From: Atrichornis clamosus | Taxonomy: Eukaryota; Chordata; Aves; Passeriformes; Menuridae | Direction of reading: 5' to 3' | Assembly (NCBI GenBank): GCA_013400975.1 | Contig: WBMZ01011704.1 | Coordinates: forward strand, 142,572 to 206,571 | DNA length: 64,000 nt | The notes under the pieces: model-generated | What the model was told of the DNA's origin: nothing | Databases searched by the model: none | The model's input: the letters and a program-made list of their open reading frames with translations, nothing else | Translations under genes and position numbers: made by a program | Shown: positions 11,509 to 23,800 of the stretch, piece after piece | Layout of the letters: the number at the start of each line of letters is the position of its first letter | Numbering within the stretch: position 1 is the stretch's first letter

Positions 11509-14500
11509 AACATTAGTGTTAATATATTTTATCTCAGAGGAAGGGGCTATTATTGGATTAGCCTTGAAGAACAGGAATCTTTATCATCTCTTACAGCTGA
11601 ACATGCATCGGTGTTGTTAATTACTTTTGGAATTAATATTTTCAAAACTATCATTTTGTTTGGTCTTTTGATGTAAGCTTGATAATTGCTTATCAAGTGG
11701 GTAGAGTAAGAAGCCTTTTTGATACTGTTCATCCACAATTCTCAGTGAAACATTATTGCCTAAATATGATGTATTTTTATTATTCCATTAATGTATTATG
11801 GACAGAGGAGGGAGTCATATCTACAAAAACATTGAGGATTCCTTGAATGTGAGTCCATTGTATTTTTAAATAGATATTAATATTTCAACTCTGAAGGTAG
11901 TCCTAGTGGTGAAAATAGGTATAATAATAATAATTCACAAGACTATTTGCAATGTCAGTTCCATTTTCAGTGGTGTGGGAAGTAGAGGGAAAGGAGAAAG
12001 AAGAGCTGTGTAACTGCATATTTTTACTTTTGTCATGCAATGCAGTAATAGTGGATGAAGTAAGATTGCCATTGCTTCCTTAATATAATTCACCTTACAT
12101 TTCACTTGCACTTCCAGAAAATCAATCTTGCTAAGTTACATAAAACATAATAAGTGCTAGGCTTTTTACCCAAGTAGAAAGGATGGTGATTGTCTCAGAG
12201 AATTTACTTCCTACTGTGTTTATTTCTACTGAAGCTAAAACAAAATTGATTGAAAAAAAATGGAAGCTGGGATAATAGAAGAAAGGAAAGGGAACATGAA
12301 TATCAAGGGGAAAAAAAAGTAATGAAAGTTAGTAAGCTATGTGGAGAGAAAAAATAAAAGTGTAAAAGAAAGTCACAATCTCTATGGAAAGAATAATTAT
12401 GGTACTGTCCCTAGTGACCAAAAATTAGACAAATCTCCTTGCATATCAAAATTAGAGAGGAGGCTGGAGAACTCCTGTGGAAGCAGTGTCCTCTGTTGTA
12501 GCTTCTGCTCTTATTAAGTGCTGTTCTGAGGCTTTACCTAGTTGCTGCTTTATTCAACACCACTGGACAAGTTACATATATCATCTGGGTGCTTTGCAGC
12601 ATTATAGATATCCAAGTTCATAAGGCTATCTCACCATCTCACAGGTGTTGCAAAAAAAGCTGCTGTTTATAACACTAAAAATGTTGATGTCATTGTACCA
12701 CTGAGAATGGCTGTTCTCATCATTTAGGGTCAGGGGAACCAAGGGGAAATGTACTTTCAGATGGTTACCCAATGATCTTTTACACAGAGTGCAGAGAGTG
12801 AGGTGGAAGAAGGAAGAGCAGGCACAGACAAGGTGCTGGCAGCAGTTGAACAGTAAAGGTCAGCTCTTTCTATTAGCTGTCCTCCTACTGTCCACATGGG
12901 TGTCCTGTGCTGAACTGAAGATTCGTGGATTTTGGCTTTGATAGTGAAAAAAATCAAGTGCACACCTTTGTTTTCAAGTCAGAGAGGATTTTTTGTAAAG
13001 TGCTTTATTCTCTTGAAGTAATAATCAGGGAAAATATCTGAATTTCCAGTTATGCAAGTTTCTGAGGGTAATTTGAACTGGCAGCTTTTGGGAGTGAGGT
13101 AGAGTCCTTCCTGTTGGGGACAGATTGAGAACATAATGGTTTTGTGAGGTACATTTCACTCAATTTTTATGATTTAGCCTAGATAAGACAAATACAATTA
13201 CAACAATTATAAAGCTTGGGAAAGCTAGAAAAGCAAACCATCTCTCTGCAATTCTTCACCTCTTTCTTTATGAACTGTTATTGTGCTAGGAAGAGATATC
13301 ACACAATAAGCCACAAAGAAATAACAGTTTCATTTCCCTCATCCAAATTCTTCTCTCTTTGCCAACAGAATTTATTTCTGAACAACAACATCCATTCTGT
13401 GATCTTAATAACATATGCTTCTATGCCAGCATGATATTATGAAAATTACTTCCAGTTTCAATAGGAGCTGCAATCCTGCAGCACCTCTAAAAATTCATCT
13501 GTTTTTTAACATTAAAAGGAGAAACAAAGTGCCCACTGCTGAGTTATTGCAAATCAAATATATATCAGTTTATTAATTAGAAAGCAATATTCTTAAAGGA
13601 AAAAAATAGGCTATGTGCTGTAAAAAACCCCAATCAAATTCCCTCAATTTTCACTATACAAGAATAGTAACATGGGTTAAAAACTCTATTATGGGTGAGG
13701 TTTGCATTCAGAATTGACAGGCCTCCTCTTGCATACACTAGTCATAGAGGAGCATGAGAGGAGGAAAATGACTAATATTTTTATTTTAGAGAGAAGGCAA
13801 AGACTAAGGTGGCCAATCTCTTTTCAGCAGAGAGGAGATATTCATTATGCAGTCATGTTCAGAGCATAAAGGTTATGATTTTAAGTTGTCAGAAGAAACC
13901 CATGCTCCCAGGAAAGATATGGAGCAAACATGTTACAAGCCTGAAGCTGACCCTATAAGTACATGTCCCCTTTCCCCCACAATCTTCAATCTCATCCAGT
14001 TTCCAAGGAAGAAGCAACTAAAAAGCTAAAACAATTATCTGTGATAGCAGCCTTTTACAGCATCCTTGCCTGATGCTGTAAAATTCAGACTATTCACCAA
14101 AATGTGCCCTGAAATATCAGGAATATCCATCAAAAGCTCTTCTGAAATACCTATACAATTGTTGGGAACTGTCTGTAAAGGTTGCAGTGCAATCAAGCAG
14201 TGACAAAACAGCTGTGCAACACAGAACCAATCAAATAGAAATGCTAGCAAAGGGGTACTCTGTAATCATCTGGCTATGGAGTTATTTCAGATAATTCAAA
14301 CATGTTTTGAACTAAAAAGCTTAAAAATAGTCAGCCAAGCTACAGATCCCTTCTAATCTAAGATTCCCATAGCCCAGTCACACAACAGGATTTCAATGCC
14401 TTAACTGTTGCTTAGAATAGGACAATAGTACCTTAAAAGACTCAGAAAATAACGGCCCCAGTCACTCATACACATAGTTACTAGCTCAGCAAATACCCAG

Positions 14501-14890
14501 GCCTCAGAAATTAAAAAAAAAAAAAAAATTCAGTCCCTTTAAATCCCAAATTAAATAAAATTGTAATATTGTTTTTCTGTTTAAAATAGCATTGATTGTG
14601 TCTCCAGAGACAAAATTAAAGTTGAAAAAAAAGCAATTATAACTTCTTCAGAAAAGTAATACTCCAGTCTCTGAACCTGATCCTCATTTTCAGCACTCAA
14701 GGAACAATTCAAGCAATATTTTCCGTGAATATATTTTGGTCTGTGAGAAGATGCAAGAAGCTTCCCCCTTATCCAACAGGCCCAAGGCCAGCTGTCTCTA
14801 AGACAGTCCTGCTGCTGATCAAGACTAAGCTCCTCAGTCACAGTGATAGTGTCTCTGGGATAATATATTTAAGTAGAGGGTAAAACAGAT
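11509..14890. other. Unassigned AT-rich DNA
   Basis: No recognisable gene or repeat family was seen. A run of 16 A residues lies at 14513-14528. Reading frames are short and without motifs. Confidence 0.55.
14513..14528. repeat. A16 homopolymer
   Basis: Sixteen uninterrupted A residues follow TT. CR1 elements do not end in poly(A), and I see no SINE or processed gene body upstream, so this is recorded only as a simple repeat. Confidence 0.9.
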
Positions 14891-14892
14891 GC

Positions 14893-15333
14893 ACGACTTC
14901 AGAAGGACTTTGACAGGCTGAAGAGATGGGCAGAAAACTGTCTGAAATTCAACAAGGGCAAATGCAGGGTCCTGCAGCTGGTGAAGAATAACTCCATGTA
15001 CCAGGACAGGCTGGGGGCACATCTGCTGGCTAGGAGCTCTGAGAAGAAGGACCTGGATGCCATGAGCCAGAAGTGTGGCCGACAAGGCCAATGGTATCCT
15101 GGGGAGCATTAGGAACAGCATTGCCAGCAGGTTGAGGGAGGTGATCCTGCCCCTCTACTCAGCCCTGGTGACCCACACCTGGAGTGCTGTGTCCTGTTCT
15201 GGGCTCCTCAGTACAAGAGAGACACAGAGCCCCTGGAATGGGTCCAGCAGAGAGTGACACAGATGATTAAGGGACTGGAGCATCTCTTTTATGAGGACAG
15301 GCTGGGGGACTTGGGTCAGTTCAGCCTTTTACA
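14893..15333 (+). mobile_element. CR1 LINE fragment, C-terminal part of reverse transcriptase ORF
   Basis: The sequence follows the CR1 ORF2 region downstream of the reverse transcriptase active site. A stretch translates to [18 protein letters not shown] and then [16 protein letters not shown], close to the conserved CR1 block. Several frame changes and stops interrupt it, for example just after the ALVTHTW block. The copy lacks both the upstream endonuclease/RT and the CR1 3' tail, so it is an internal, dead fragment. It differs from the 18-21 kb copy and probably belongs to another CR1 subfamily. Confidence 0.9.
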
Positions 15334-16640
15334 ACCAGCATGTCTGAATAGTTATTTTGCAGCAGTTTCAAGTATAAGAATCCTTTTAACTTAAACTTTG
15401 GAGATTGCTCATTTAAAAGAAGAAGGCTTTCAAACATTTTGTTACTGCAATATAATATTTCACTGGAGAATAGTCTAATTTGAGGAAATAGTTCCTTCCT
15501 CTTGTTTCTTTCAGTTATGGCAATGAGTTTGTCATAGCTGCCCCTTGTTCATTGTTTTGCTTGTTGGTTTACTGCAAAACCAACAACAAATGGCTGAATA
15601 TACATGAGAAAGCTGCTCTTCTACAGTAAATTGGAATTATAACTGCTATCATTTAAAATAAAGAAATCGTATTCTGGATTTGTCTCATAGAGATGAAAGT
15701 ATTTTCTACTAAGATATCATACACATATTCTAACTAAAGCATGGGAATAATGAGAATTATTAGCACAGTTTTGTACTCAGTAAGTGACTAGAATGTACCA
15801 GTGTGAGTTGGCCTTCATATTAAAATCTATGGTCTGAATTTGTATTTTTAAATTTAAACAAACTACTGCTAGTGCTATCAGTCATACAGTATTCATGGTT
15901 TCAAAGACACTACTCTTTGTTTTGTGTAGAACTGTAACACTAGAGAAACCCTTTGGAAGGAGTCCTGATAAATCATTGATTACACTGTTCTGAAGGTCAC
16001 ACTTATTAGAGACCACCCAACACAGATCAATGAACATTAAATGTGATTGAAAACATTTAAGCTGCAGAAGTAACTGCTGTCTTTAAGAATGGCTATCAAG
16101 AACACTAAACATGTCTCAGCAGGGTAAGGAGGATGCTCAGAATTTTTCCTACAAACTGAAATAAAAATAGCTTTGCAAAATATTTTGTTTGTTTGTTTGT
16201 CTGTACAAGCACTATCAGGTTTTTTCCAAGTAAATCTGGTATGGCTTTCTAATTTCAGCTAGAGATTGACAAATGCTTTAAATGCTTTAAATAATTATAA
16301 CATTTTACCAGAATTCTCTTGACAATCTAATTTTGCCTTTTTTTGGTCAAGTTTTGAGTTCGAAACATCTGGAATGGTTGTGAAAGGTTAATTTTATATG
16401 GTTTTCGTAAACATCCAATTTCAAATATATTTAAAAAAACTAATACTTATCCCATATGCTATAAAAATCAGTAATGTGGTGATTTTAGTTAGCCAATCAC
16501 AAGTAACTCTTATAACCTAAATAGCTGGAATAAGTACTTAAACAGCATTTCAGTTATCTGTAGTACACAGAAATCTTCCACAGAATTGGAAACAAAGATA
16601 TATACAGATTTTCATTATTAATTCCTTGGTAATTTGTCTG
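15334..16640. other. Unassigned AT-rich DNA
   Basis: No gene, RNA gene or repeat family was recognised. A short TTTG run lies at about 16183-16200. Confidence 0.55.
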
Positions 16641-16649
16641 TGGTAAATA

Positions 16650-17088
16650 AGTATCGGCCAACTGCCCTGATTCCAGCCAGTACACAGCTAATTTTTGCAG
16701 TAGCCAGGAGGGGACATGGCCAGGATCCTGAGGTTATTTTATACCACCTCACCTTGTTTTCTGAGGATGGGGGCAAGGGGTTCCTTCCGGGTCCCAGAGT
16801 GTGGTGGAGGGAGTGGTTGGGTATTGGTGGGGATTTCCATGTGAATCGTTTGCTTCTTTGGTCTACCCTCTGTCATTTGTACTGTTGGTGTTACTGTTTG
16901 TTTCCTATCTCATTGCTGTTTGCAGTAAATTGTTCTTATCTCAATCTGTGATCCTTTCCTTTTGTGCCTCCAGTTCTCCTCTCCATCCCTTCACAGGGAG
17001 GAGGGGTTGGGGGGGGTGAGTGAGCAAAACATGGTTTGGAATGTTTCAGTGGGAACACTAAGTTGGGGAACACTATTCCTAAACCACA
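16650..17088 (+). mobile_element. Avian ERV LTR (second family), plus strand, degraded
   Basis: The right half contains AAATTGTTCTTATCTCAATC, then a pyrimidine-rich stretch with CTCCTCTCCATCCCTTCACA, a G-rich run and GTGAGTGAGC. It ends near AAACCACAA. This order matches the R/U5 end of an LTR family abundant in neoavian genomes, whose complement begins TGTCATGGTTTAACCCC. A TATA-like TTTTATACC at about 16738 fits a promoter. The left boundary is approximate, and no target duplication was found. The same family occurs in opposite orientation at 26954-27198. Confidence 0.72.
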
Positions 17089-18084
17089 ATACCAATAAGC
17101 AAATAAAATACTTCATATACAATGTTTTTTTTCAGAGAGAGGGAGAGATGTGAGGCTGCTGAAAATTTCTGCCAGCATGAGAATGTACTTGTTTTCCCAG
17201 TAGACTGAGGGAGGCAATTTTCTGTCCTGCAATCACACAGTAACCCTCATTAAGAGGTAACACAGCTGTTGATCTGCTAAGACAAAATGAATTAAAAGAA
17301 TTAAAGGAAATAAACAACTAATACAACCTGTCCACTAAATTATTAAGATTAATATTTAAATTGTGTTTAATAATTAAATGGTAGCAAAGTGTACCAAAGC
17401 CATGTTTTAATAAAAGACTAAAGCTAAACTAGATCAGCAATAAAACCAACCCAAAACACCACTTGACAAAAATCAAACATAATATTGCTTATTTCTGCAG
17501 TACATTAAAGTTAATTGGTAGAAATTATTCTGATTTCAACACATTTGTAAATATAGAAAGTTACAAGCAGTAAGGTCAACACCAATCTAGAGTACTATAA
17601 AGGTATTTCATAAAATACAGAGAGTTATTTGAAAAACTGATGACCAAAAGAGAACTGTTGCAATTCATTAATTTATTTATATTTTTTTTAATAAACACCT
17701 TTTTAAAAGACCCCTGACTTCTATTACAAGAGAAATGAAAATAAATTGTCACTTTTTCTCAAAGTTCCTTCTATAGTTATTTAATTCATAACCGTACTTT
17801 ACAGTGCCCTCAGTAGTCAAGCAGGTGTACTCAGAACCATGCTTTGACAACCATAAGATCTGAACTACTCCAGGTCTGGGGTGAAGGTCTATTCCAAGAA
17901 TTTTTGCAGAAATTACTGTATTGACTGCCTGCCTCTTAATAAGAGAATTGTTTAGCTTGTATATCCCATGTACTATGCCTATAGCATCACAATGCCAGTT
18001 TTCCACCAATTTGGAAAACAAACTTAAAGGATGTTAATTACAATTATCCTGGAAGTTCAACCAAACATTTTGGTAGTGAAATCG
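17089..18084. other. Unassigned AT-rich DNA
   Basis: Nothing recognisable was seen between the LTR and the long CR1 copy. The open frames present are short and motif-free. Confidence 0.55.
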
Positions 18085-18090
18085 ATAGCC

Positions 18091-18732
18091 CAGCTGAAGA
18101 GCATCTATACCAATGCACACAGTATGGGTAACAAACAGGATGAGCTGGAAGCCAGTGTCCAACACAAAAGCTATGATGTAGTCATCATCATGGAAGTGGT
18201 GGGATGATTCACATGACTGGAGTGCTACAATGGATTGCCTACAACCTCTTCAGAAGGGACAGGTGAGGTAGGAGAAGGGATGGGGTGGCTCTGTACATTA
18301 GGGAGTGGTTTGTCTGTATAGAGCTAAATGATATGTGATGATAAGGTTGAGTGCCTATGGATAAGAATCAAGGGGAAGGTCAACAAGAGAGACATCCTGG
18401 TGGGAGCCTATTGTAAACCACCCGATCAGGATTAAGAGGTAGATGGGATATTCTATAAGGTGATGGCTGACATTTCACAATCCATAGCCCTTGTTCTTGT
18501 GGGAGATTTTAACTTGCCAGTTGCCTGCTGGAAACATAATATAGTGGAGAGGAGGCCGTCTAGGAGGTTCCTGGAGAGTATGGAAGATAACTTCCTGACA
18601 CAACTGGTGAGCCAGCTTACCAGAGGTGGAGTCCTGCTAGACCTGCTGTTTACAAACAGAGAGGGGTTGGTGGGAGATGTGGTGGTCAGGGGCTTTCTTC
18701 ACCATAGTGAGCATGATATGATGGAATTTTAA
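18091..18732 (+). pseudogene. CR1 ORF2 endonuclease domain remnant
   Basis: This is the decayed APE-type endonuclease of CR1, which nicks the target DNA. The start reads LKSIYTNAHSMGNKQDELEA, the usual CR1 N-terminal block. Just after the conserved Glu (in IIMEV, where ITETWW is expected) the frame breaks by an apparent 2-base loss and a stop follows. Further downstream a 90-codon frame at 18460-18732 keeps GDFN (its residues 15-18, a catalytic-site motif of the family). It ends with SEHDMMEF (residues 83-90), where the family has SDH, so the conserved Asp is changed to Glu. The frameshift and stops exclude an active enzyme. Confidence 0.9.
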
Positions 18733-19369
18733 ATTCTTGATGAGGTAAGGAAGGAGGTCAACAAAACTTCTAACTTGGACTTCTGCATGTCAGACTTTGG
18801 CCTGTTCAGCACAATGCTTCAGAGGGTCCCTTGGGAAACATTCTTTTAAAACAAAGGAGTCCAGGAAGGCTAAACACACTTTAAGAAGGAAATCTTAAAG
18901 ACACAGGAGCAGGCTACCCCTCTGCACTGAAACACGAGTCTGTGGAGAAGAAGACAAGCATGACTGAATAGCGAGCTTTCATCTGAACTCAAGCAAAAAA
19001 AGTGTTTATGAACTTTGGAAGAAGGTGCAGGCAACTCAGGAAGAGTACAAAGTTGATAATAGGTCATGTAGAGAGAAAATTAGAAAAGTGAAATCTCAGC
19101 TACAACTCAGCCTGGCCCCTACTGTGAAAGATAATAAAAAGGGTTTTTATAAATCAACATCAGCGAGAAGAGGGCCAAGGAAAATCTTCATCCTTTATTG
19201 GATGTGGAGGGAAACATTGCAACCAAGAATGAGGAAAAGGCTGAGCTACTTAATGACTTCTTTGCCTCAGTCTTCAACAGATAGACTGGTTATCCTCAGC
19301 ACAACGAGCCCCCTGAGCTGGTAGACAGAGAGAAGGAGCAGAATAGCTCCCTGTAATCCAGAAGGAATT

Positions 19370-20640
19370 TGTCAGTGACCTGCTAAAGCACTTAGATACT
19401 CACAAATCTATGGGACGGGATGGTATTCACTTGATGGTACTGACAGAGCTGGCTGAAGAGTTCACCAAGTCATTCTCCATCATTTATCATAGTCCTGGTT
19501 AATTGGGGAGGTCCCAGATGATTGGAGATTGGCCAATGTGATGCCTATCTACAAGTGGGGCCAGAAGGAGGATCTGGACAACTACAGGCCTGTCAACCTG
19601 TCCTCAGTGCCTGACAAGGTTAGGTAACAGATCAACTCAAATGAAATCACATAGTACCTACAGGACGGCCAGGGGATCAGGCCCAGCATGCATGAGTTTA
19701 GGAAAGGCAGGTCCTGACTGACCAGCCTGATCGCCTTTTATGACCAGGTGACCCACCTGGTGGATGTGTGAATGTGGATGTTGCCTATCTGGATTTCAGT
19801 AAAGCCTTCAATACTGTCTCTCACAGCACCCTCTGGAAAATTCAGCAGCCCATGACTTGGAGAGGCACATGGTTCACTAGGGTAAAAACTGGCTGAATGA
19901 CCAGGCCCAGAGAGTGCTGGTGAATGGAGTTACATCCAATTGGTGCCTGGTCACTAGTGGTGTTCCCCATGGCTCTGTATTCGGCCCAGTCCTGTTCAGT
20001 ATATTTATCGATAATTTGGAGTGCACCCTCAGTCAGTTCACAGATGACACTAAATTGGGTGCAAGTGTTGAGCTGCTGGAAGGCAGGAAGACTCTGATGA
20101 AGGATCTGGACAGGCTAGACCAATGGGCTGAGGCCAACAGTATGCTGCTCAACAAGGGGCAGGTCCTGCACTTGGGTGACAATCACCCCATGCAGGGCTA
20201 CAGGCTGGGAGAAGAGTGGCTGGAAAGCAACCAAGCAGAAATAGACCTGGGAATACTGGTCGACAACCAGCTGAGAATGATCCAGCAGAGTGCCTAGGCG
20301 GCCAAAAAGGCCAACGGCATCCTGGCCTGTCCCAGCAGGACCAGGGAAGTGATTGTCCCTCTGCATTTGGCACCGGTGAGGCCGCACCTCAAATCCTGTG
20401 TTATGTTTTGGGCTCTCACTTCAAGAAAGACTTTGAGGTGCTGGCATATGTCCAGAGAAGGGGAACAAAGCTAGTGAGCAACCTAGAGAGTAAGTCATAT
20501 GAGGAGTGGCTGAGGGAGCTGGGATTGTTTAGCCTGGAGAAAAGAAGGCTCAGAGGTGACCTTACCACTCTCTACAAGTACCTGAAAAGAGGTTGTAGCA
20601 AGTGGGAGTCAATCTCCCAGGCAACTAGCAATAAATAGGA
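19370..20640 (+). pseudogene. CR1 ORF2 reverse transcriptase remnant
   Basis: This is the decayed reverse transcriptase that copies CR1 RNA at the nicked target. Visible blocks in order are DDWRLANVMPIYKWG and DLDNYRPVNLSSVPDK (about 19518-19620), motif A as YLDFSKAFNTVSH (about 19786-19824), and [14 protein letters not shown], where Q is usual for H. FTDDTKLG at about 20036-20060 is the active-site box, normally FADD, and both aspartates are kept. A 127-codon frame at 19914-20297 spans the last two. A C-terminal stretch with [20 protein letters not shown] lies in a different frame at 20216-20638. Multiple stops between the blocks show it is a pseudogene. Confidence 0.93.
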
Positions 20641-20890
20641 CAAAAGGATATAGCCTCAAGCTGCACCAAGGGAGGTGCAGGCTGGACATCAGGAAGAATT
20701 TTTTCACTGAAAGGGTTCTTAAACATTGAAATGAGCTGCCCTGGGAGATGGTGGAGTCAGCATCCCTGGAGGCCTTCAAGATGCAATTGGACTTGGCACA
20801 TAGTACTGTGATTTAGTTGGCATGATGGGGTTCGGTCAAAGACTGGACTTGATAAACTTGGAAGACTTTTCCAGTCTTAATGATTCTATG

Positions 20891-23800
20891 TTGATATATT
20901 AAAGAAGTAACGACCTATAAGAAAAATGACTGCCAAATCAGACATCATTAGCTGCTTTAGTTATAGGTCCATTTTTTGTGTGCTTCACAGTGCAAAGGAG
21001 AAGACAGGGAAAAAAAAAGGTAAGGGTAACGGATCATGGTTATATTTTGCTTGTGTATCTTTTGTTTATGTTCTTTCGGGGAAAGTGAGGAAAAGGAGAC
21101 AAATGATAACAGGGGAAGCAGGTGTCATTACTCTAGATGGAGAGCATTGTCAATTCCAGGAATCAGTGCATTTGGTCACAAAAAGCCCCCCAAAATTGTG
21201 GCAATTCTTAAGTAATCTAAATGAGCAAAATATACCACTGTAGAACTCTATAATTCTGGTGTTAAAATGTTCTGTTTTACACTCAAAAAAAGGGCAAGTA
21301 TCACTAGCTTGCAAAAGACAATGGAAATATAGACTATAATAATAATTTGCTCTATAATTTTAAAAGATTAAATAATTCCTGATGTACATGATATTTAATT
21401 TGATTACTACTATATATTTAAATGCAGTAATTCCATGATAAAGAGAAAATCTTCTCTTCAATATCACTGTGGAAATTAATTCTGTCCTGAGCATGACATG
21501 TTATGTCACCTATATTACTCTACTCCCTGCTTTTTTAACTTTTCATGTATTCAAACATGATGCAGGATCTGAATAATTGCATGTTTCACTATAGTCAAGG
21601 TAATGATATTATTTATTATTATAAGTCTTTGATCAAAATGAAGAAATACAATTGGACATGTATTTTTTTAAAGATAGAAGGAGAAAGCCTTTGCCCTATT
21701 ATTAAATTATTTGCAATTAGCTAACGAAATTTTAAAAACCCAAATTCTCATCATTTATAGCATGTAAATTACAGCAAGTTGATTATAATAACAGAAAAAA
21801 TAAACCACCCTCTGACTATGCCAGCATTAAAAAAGAAAGAGATTTGTCTCATGTAAGCTTAATCAAGCTATCATGGGTCCTGCTAACAATTCAGGCAAAG
21901 AAGAACTAGACCATAGCATAGCTTCCTAAGGGTTTATGCAGGACATTGAACAGATTTTACATATTACTTGGGATCCCCTACTGCTAAAAGGTATTTTTAA
22001 AATTCCTTCATGCAGTTTGCTAAACATTAAATTCCACATACCTATACAAGCTTCAGCCACACATTTAGATTTCATAGTATTCATATCTAAAGTATAATTA
22101 TTTCAGACATTTCTAGTATTTCCCAAAAGACCTTTCCTAGAGCCCTCTGATTCCAAGTACATATGGTTTCATCACACATTTGTTCTTAGGCTGAGTATTA
22201 ACCTTTGCTCAATAACCTTGCGGGCTACTGTTGATCTGCAAAAATAAGTTCCAATCAGGCATGTTCATACCTACCCTTGGGGTGTCACACACCAGACTTA
22301 GCCGTAAAACAGTGATCCTTGTTGTCACCTCCCAAGTGAAAATAGCACAAGCTCTTATCCACCAGGCTGCCCCAGTGAAGACCCCTCAAGTTGTTAAAGA
22401 TCATCTGCTTGACTAAGCCCTGAAACACAAGTATTCATACAGTCAATACCAGCTCCTTCAGTACTTGTAGCTACCCACATCCTTTTTCAGCTTTCAAGCC
22501 TGACTCTCTTCTCACACCTTGTCCTGCAAGAGCTTGAGATGCTGTCAGGAGTACTAGAGCAGAAGCCAGGGTTTAATTCTTGTACGTACAACAAAGCTGA
22601 CCTCAAATTCTACTTCATGCGAGAGCATGCCTACCAATACAAACCTACTACAGATTATTTAATGTATATAATGGTTTCATGTTAGATATTTAATTGCTGA
22701 TTTATGCTATAGCTCAGCTATGGAGCCTTCTGTATTGCAGAATAGGTTAAAGAAAGCCAACAAATGTAAGTCCCTGCTGTTCCATAGTACTATTTTTATA
22801 AATACTGTAGATACACAAAAGTTTTATTCCTAGGGACTGGGGTAGAAGTTCACCCAGACATAAGATATTTATTTTTCAGATTTATCCTCACTTTACAGAG
22901 AAATATTAAACATATTCTCACTGCTTTCCACTTGTTGTCAATAATGAGTCTGGCAATACCATGAGCTTCAGGCTCTGGTTTCAAAACAGAGACACTAAAC
23001 TGATGTCTTGACTCACAATTCCTTCTCAGATTAAAGCTAAGCTGTTTTCAACATCATTGTTAAAAGCAGTAAAAATCTAGTTCTTTCTCTTAGTTCTAAC
23101 AAAACTTCAGTACAAAGCCTCAGCCTCATTTACTAGGGCTCCAATATATTGTTGAAAATTTCAGTTATGGCTCCTGTTCAATGTAGAATTTTTCATGACC
23201 CACTGGCCTTTCTAAAGAACCCAGAATCAAATGCAATCCTCTATATATTATCATCAAAATCTCTGGCAAATCACAACTTTGCAAGGCTTAAACATGGAAC
23301 AAAAAGATCAGTGTTGTTTAGAGGGTTGTTTTGCCTGTAAGCATATGATTATATTCCAAGCAAAGCAGAACTCTCAGTCTAGAAATTCATGTAGATCAAA
23401 ATTGACAAAGGATTTGCATGGATTCTTACAATGTAGGACTGCAGGATTTTACATGTCAGGTTCACAGGGTGTTCATCAGGATTATGTGAAGACAACAGGC
23501 TTCCTCAACTGCTGCAGCTGCTCTTTAGAAGTGACAGCCCGACTGAGTCATGAAAGCTCCTGAAACCATAGCCTACTTGAAGGAGGGACCTAATACTTGA
23601 ATGTAACTGGCAGGGTGAGTAATTTGGGTGTTATTGTTATGTTTTTGTGGAAGGCACTGCCTTCTTACATAAGCCAAAGACACTCTACAGCTTCCTTTCT
23701 TGGAGGCTTTCGACAGAAGAGCCTCTGCATTGAATCAGGAAGTCATCTGTAACTCAAACAAAAACCCATTTTTAGCTTTTCTATCTAGACTAATAGCTGA

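Larger units (their letters stand above)
18085..20890 (+). mobile_element. Long CR1 non-LTR retrotransposon, inactive
   Basis: About 2.8 kb follows avian CR1 from the N-terminal endonuclease of ORF2 through the reverse transcriptase to the 3' end. It finishes with the CR1 hallmark CTTAATGATTCTATG at 20876-20890. Most genomic CR1 copies are short 3' fragments, so this is an unusually long one, though still 5'-truncated (ORF1 was not seen). Numerous stops and frameshifts cut ORF2 into pieces, so it cannot mobilise itself. CR1 inserts by target-primed reverse transcription and usually leaves no clear target duplication, and none was seen. Confidence 0.96.

Noticed and set aside
17143..17161. GAGAGATGTGAGGCTGCTG, similar to the core repeated at 56 kb
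   Set aside because: The similarity covers only about 19 bases with unrelated flanks, so chance cannot be excluded.
20216..20638. 140-codon frame considered as a host gene
   Set aside because: Its C-terminal part is the conserved CR1 reverse transcriptase tail, so it belongs to the LINE.
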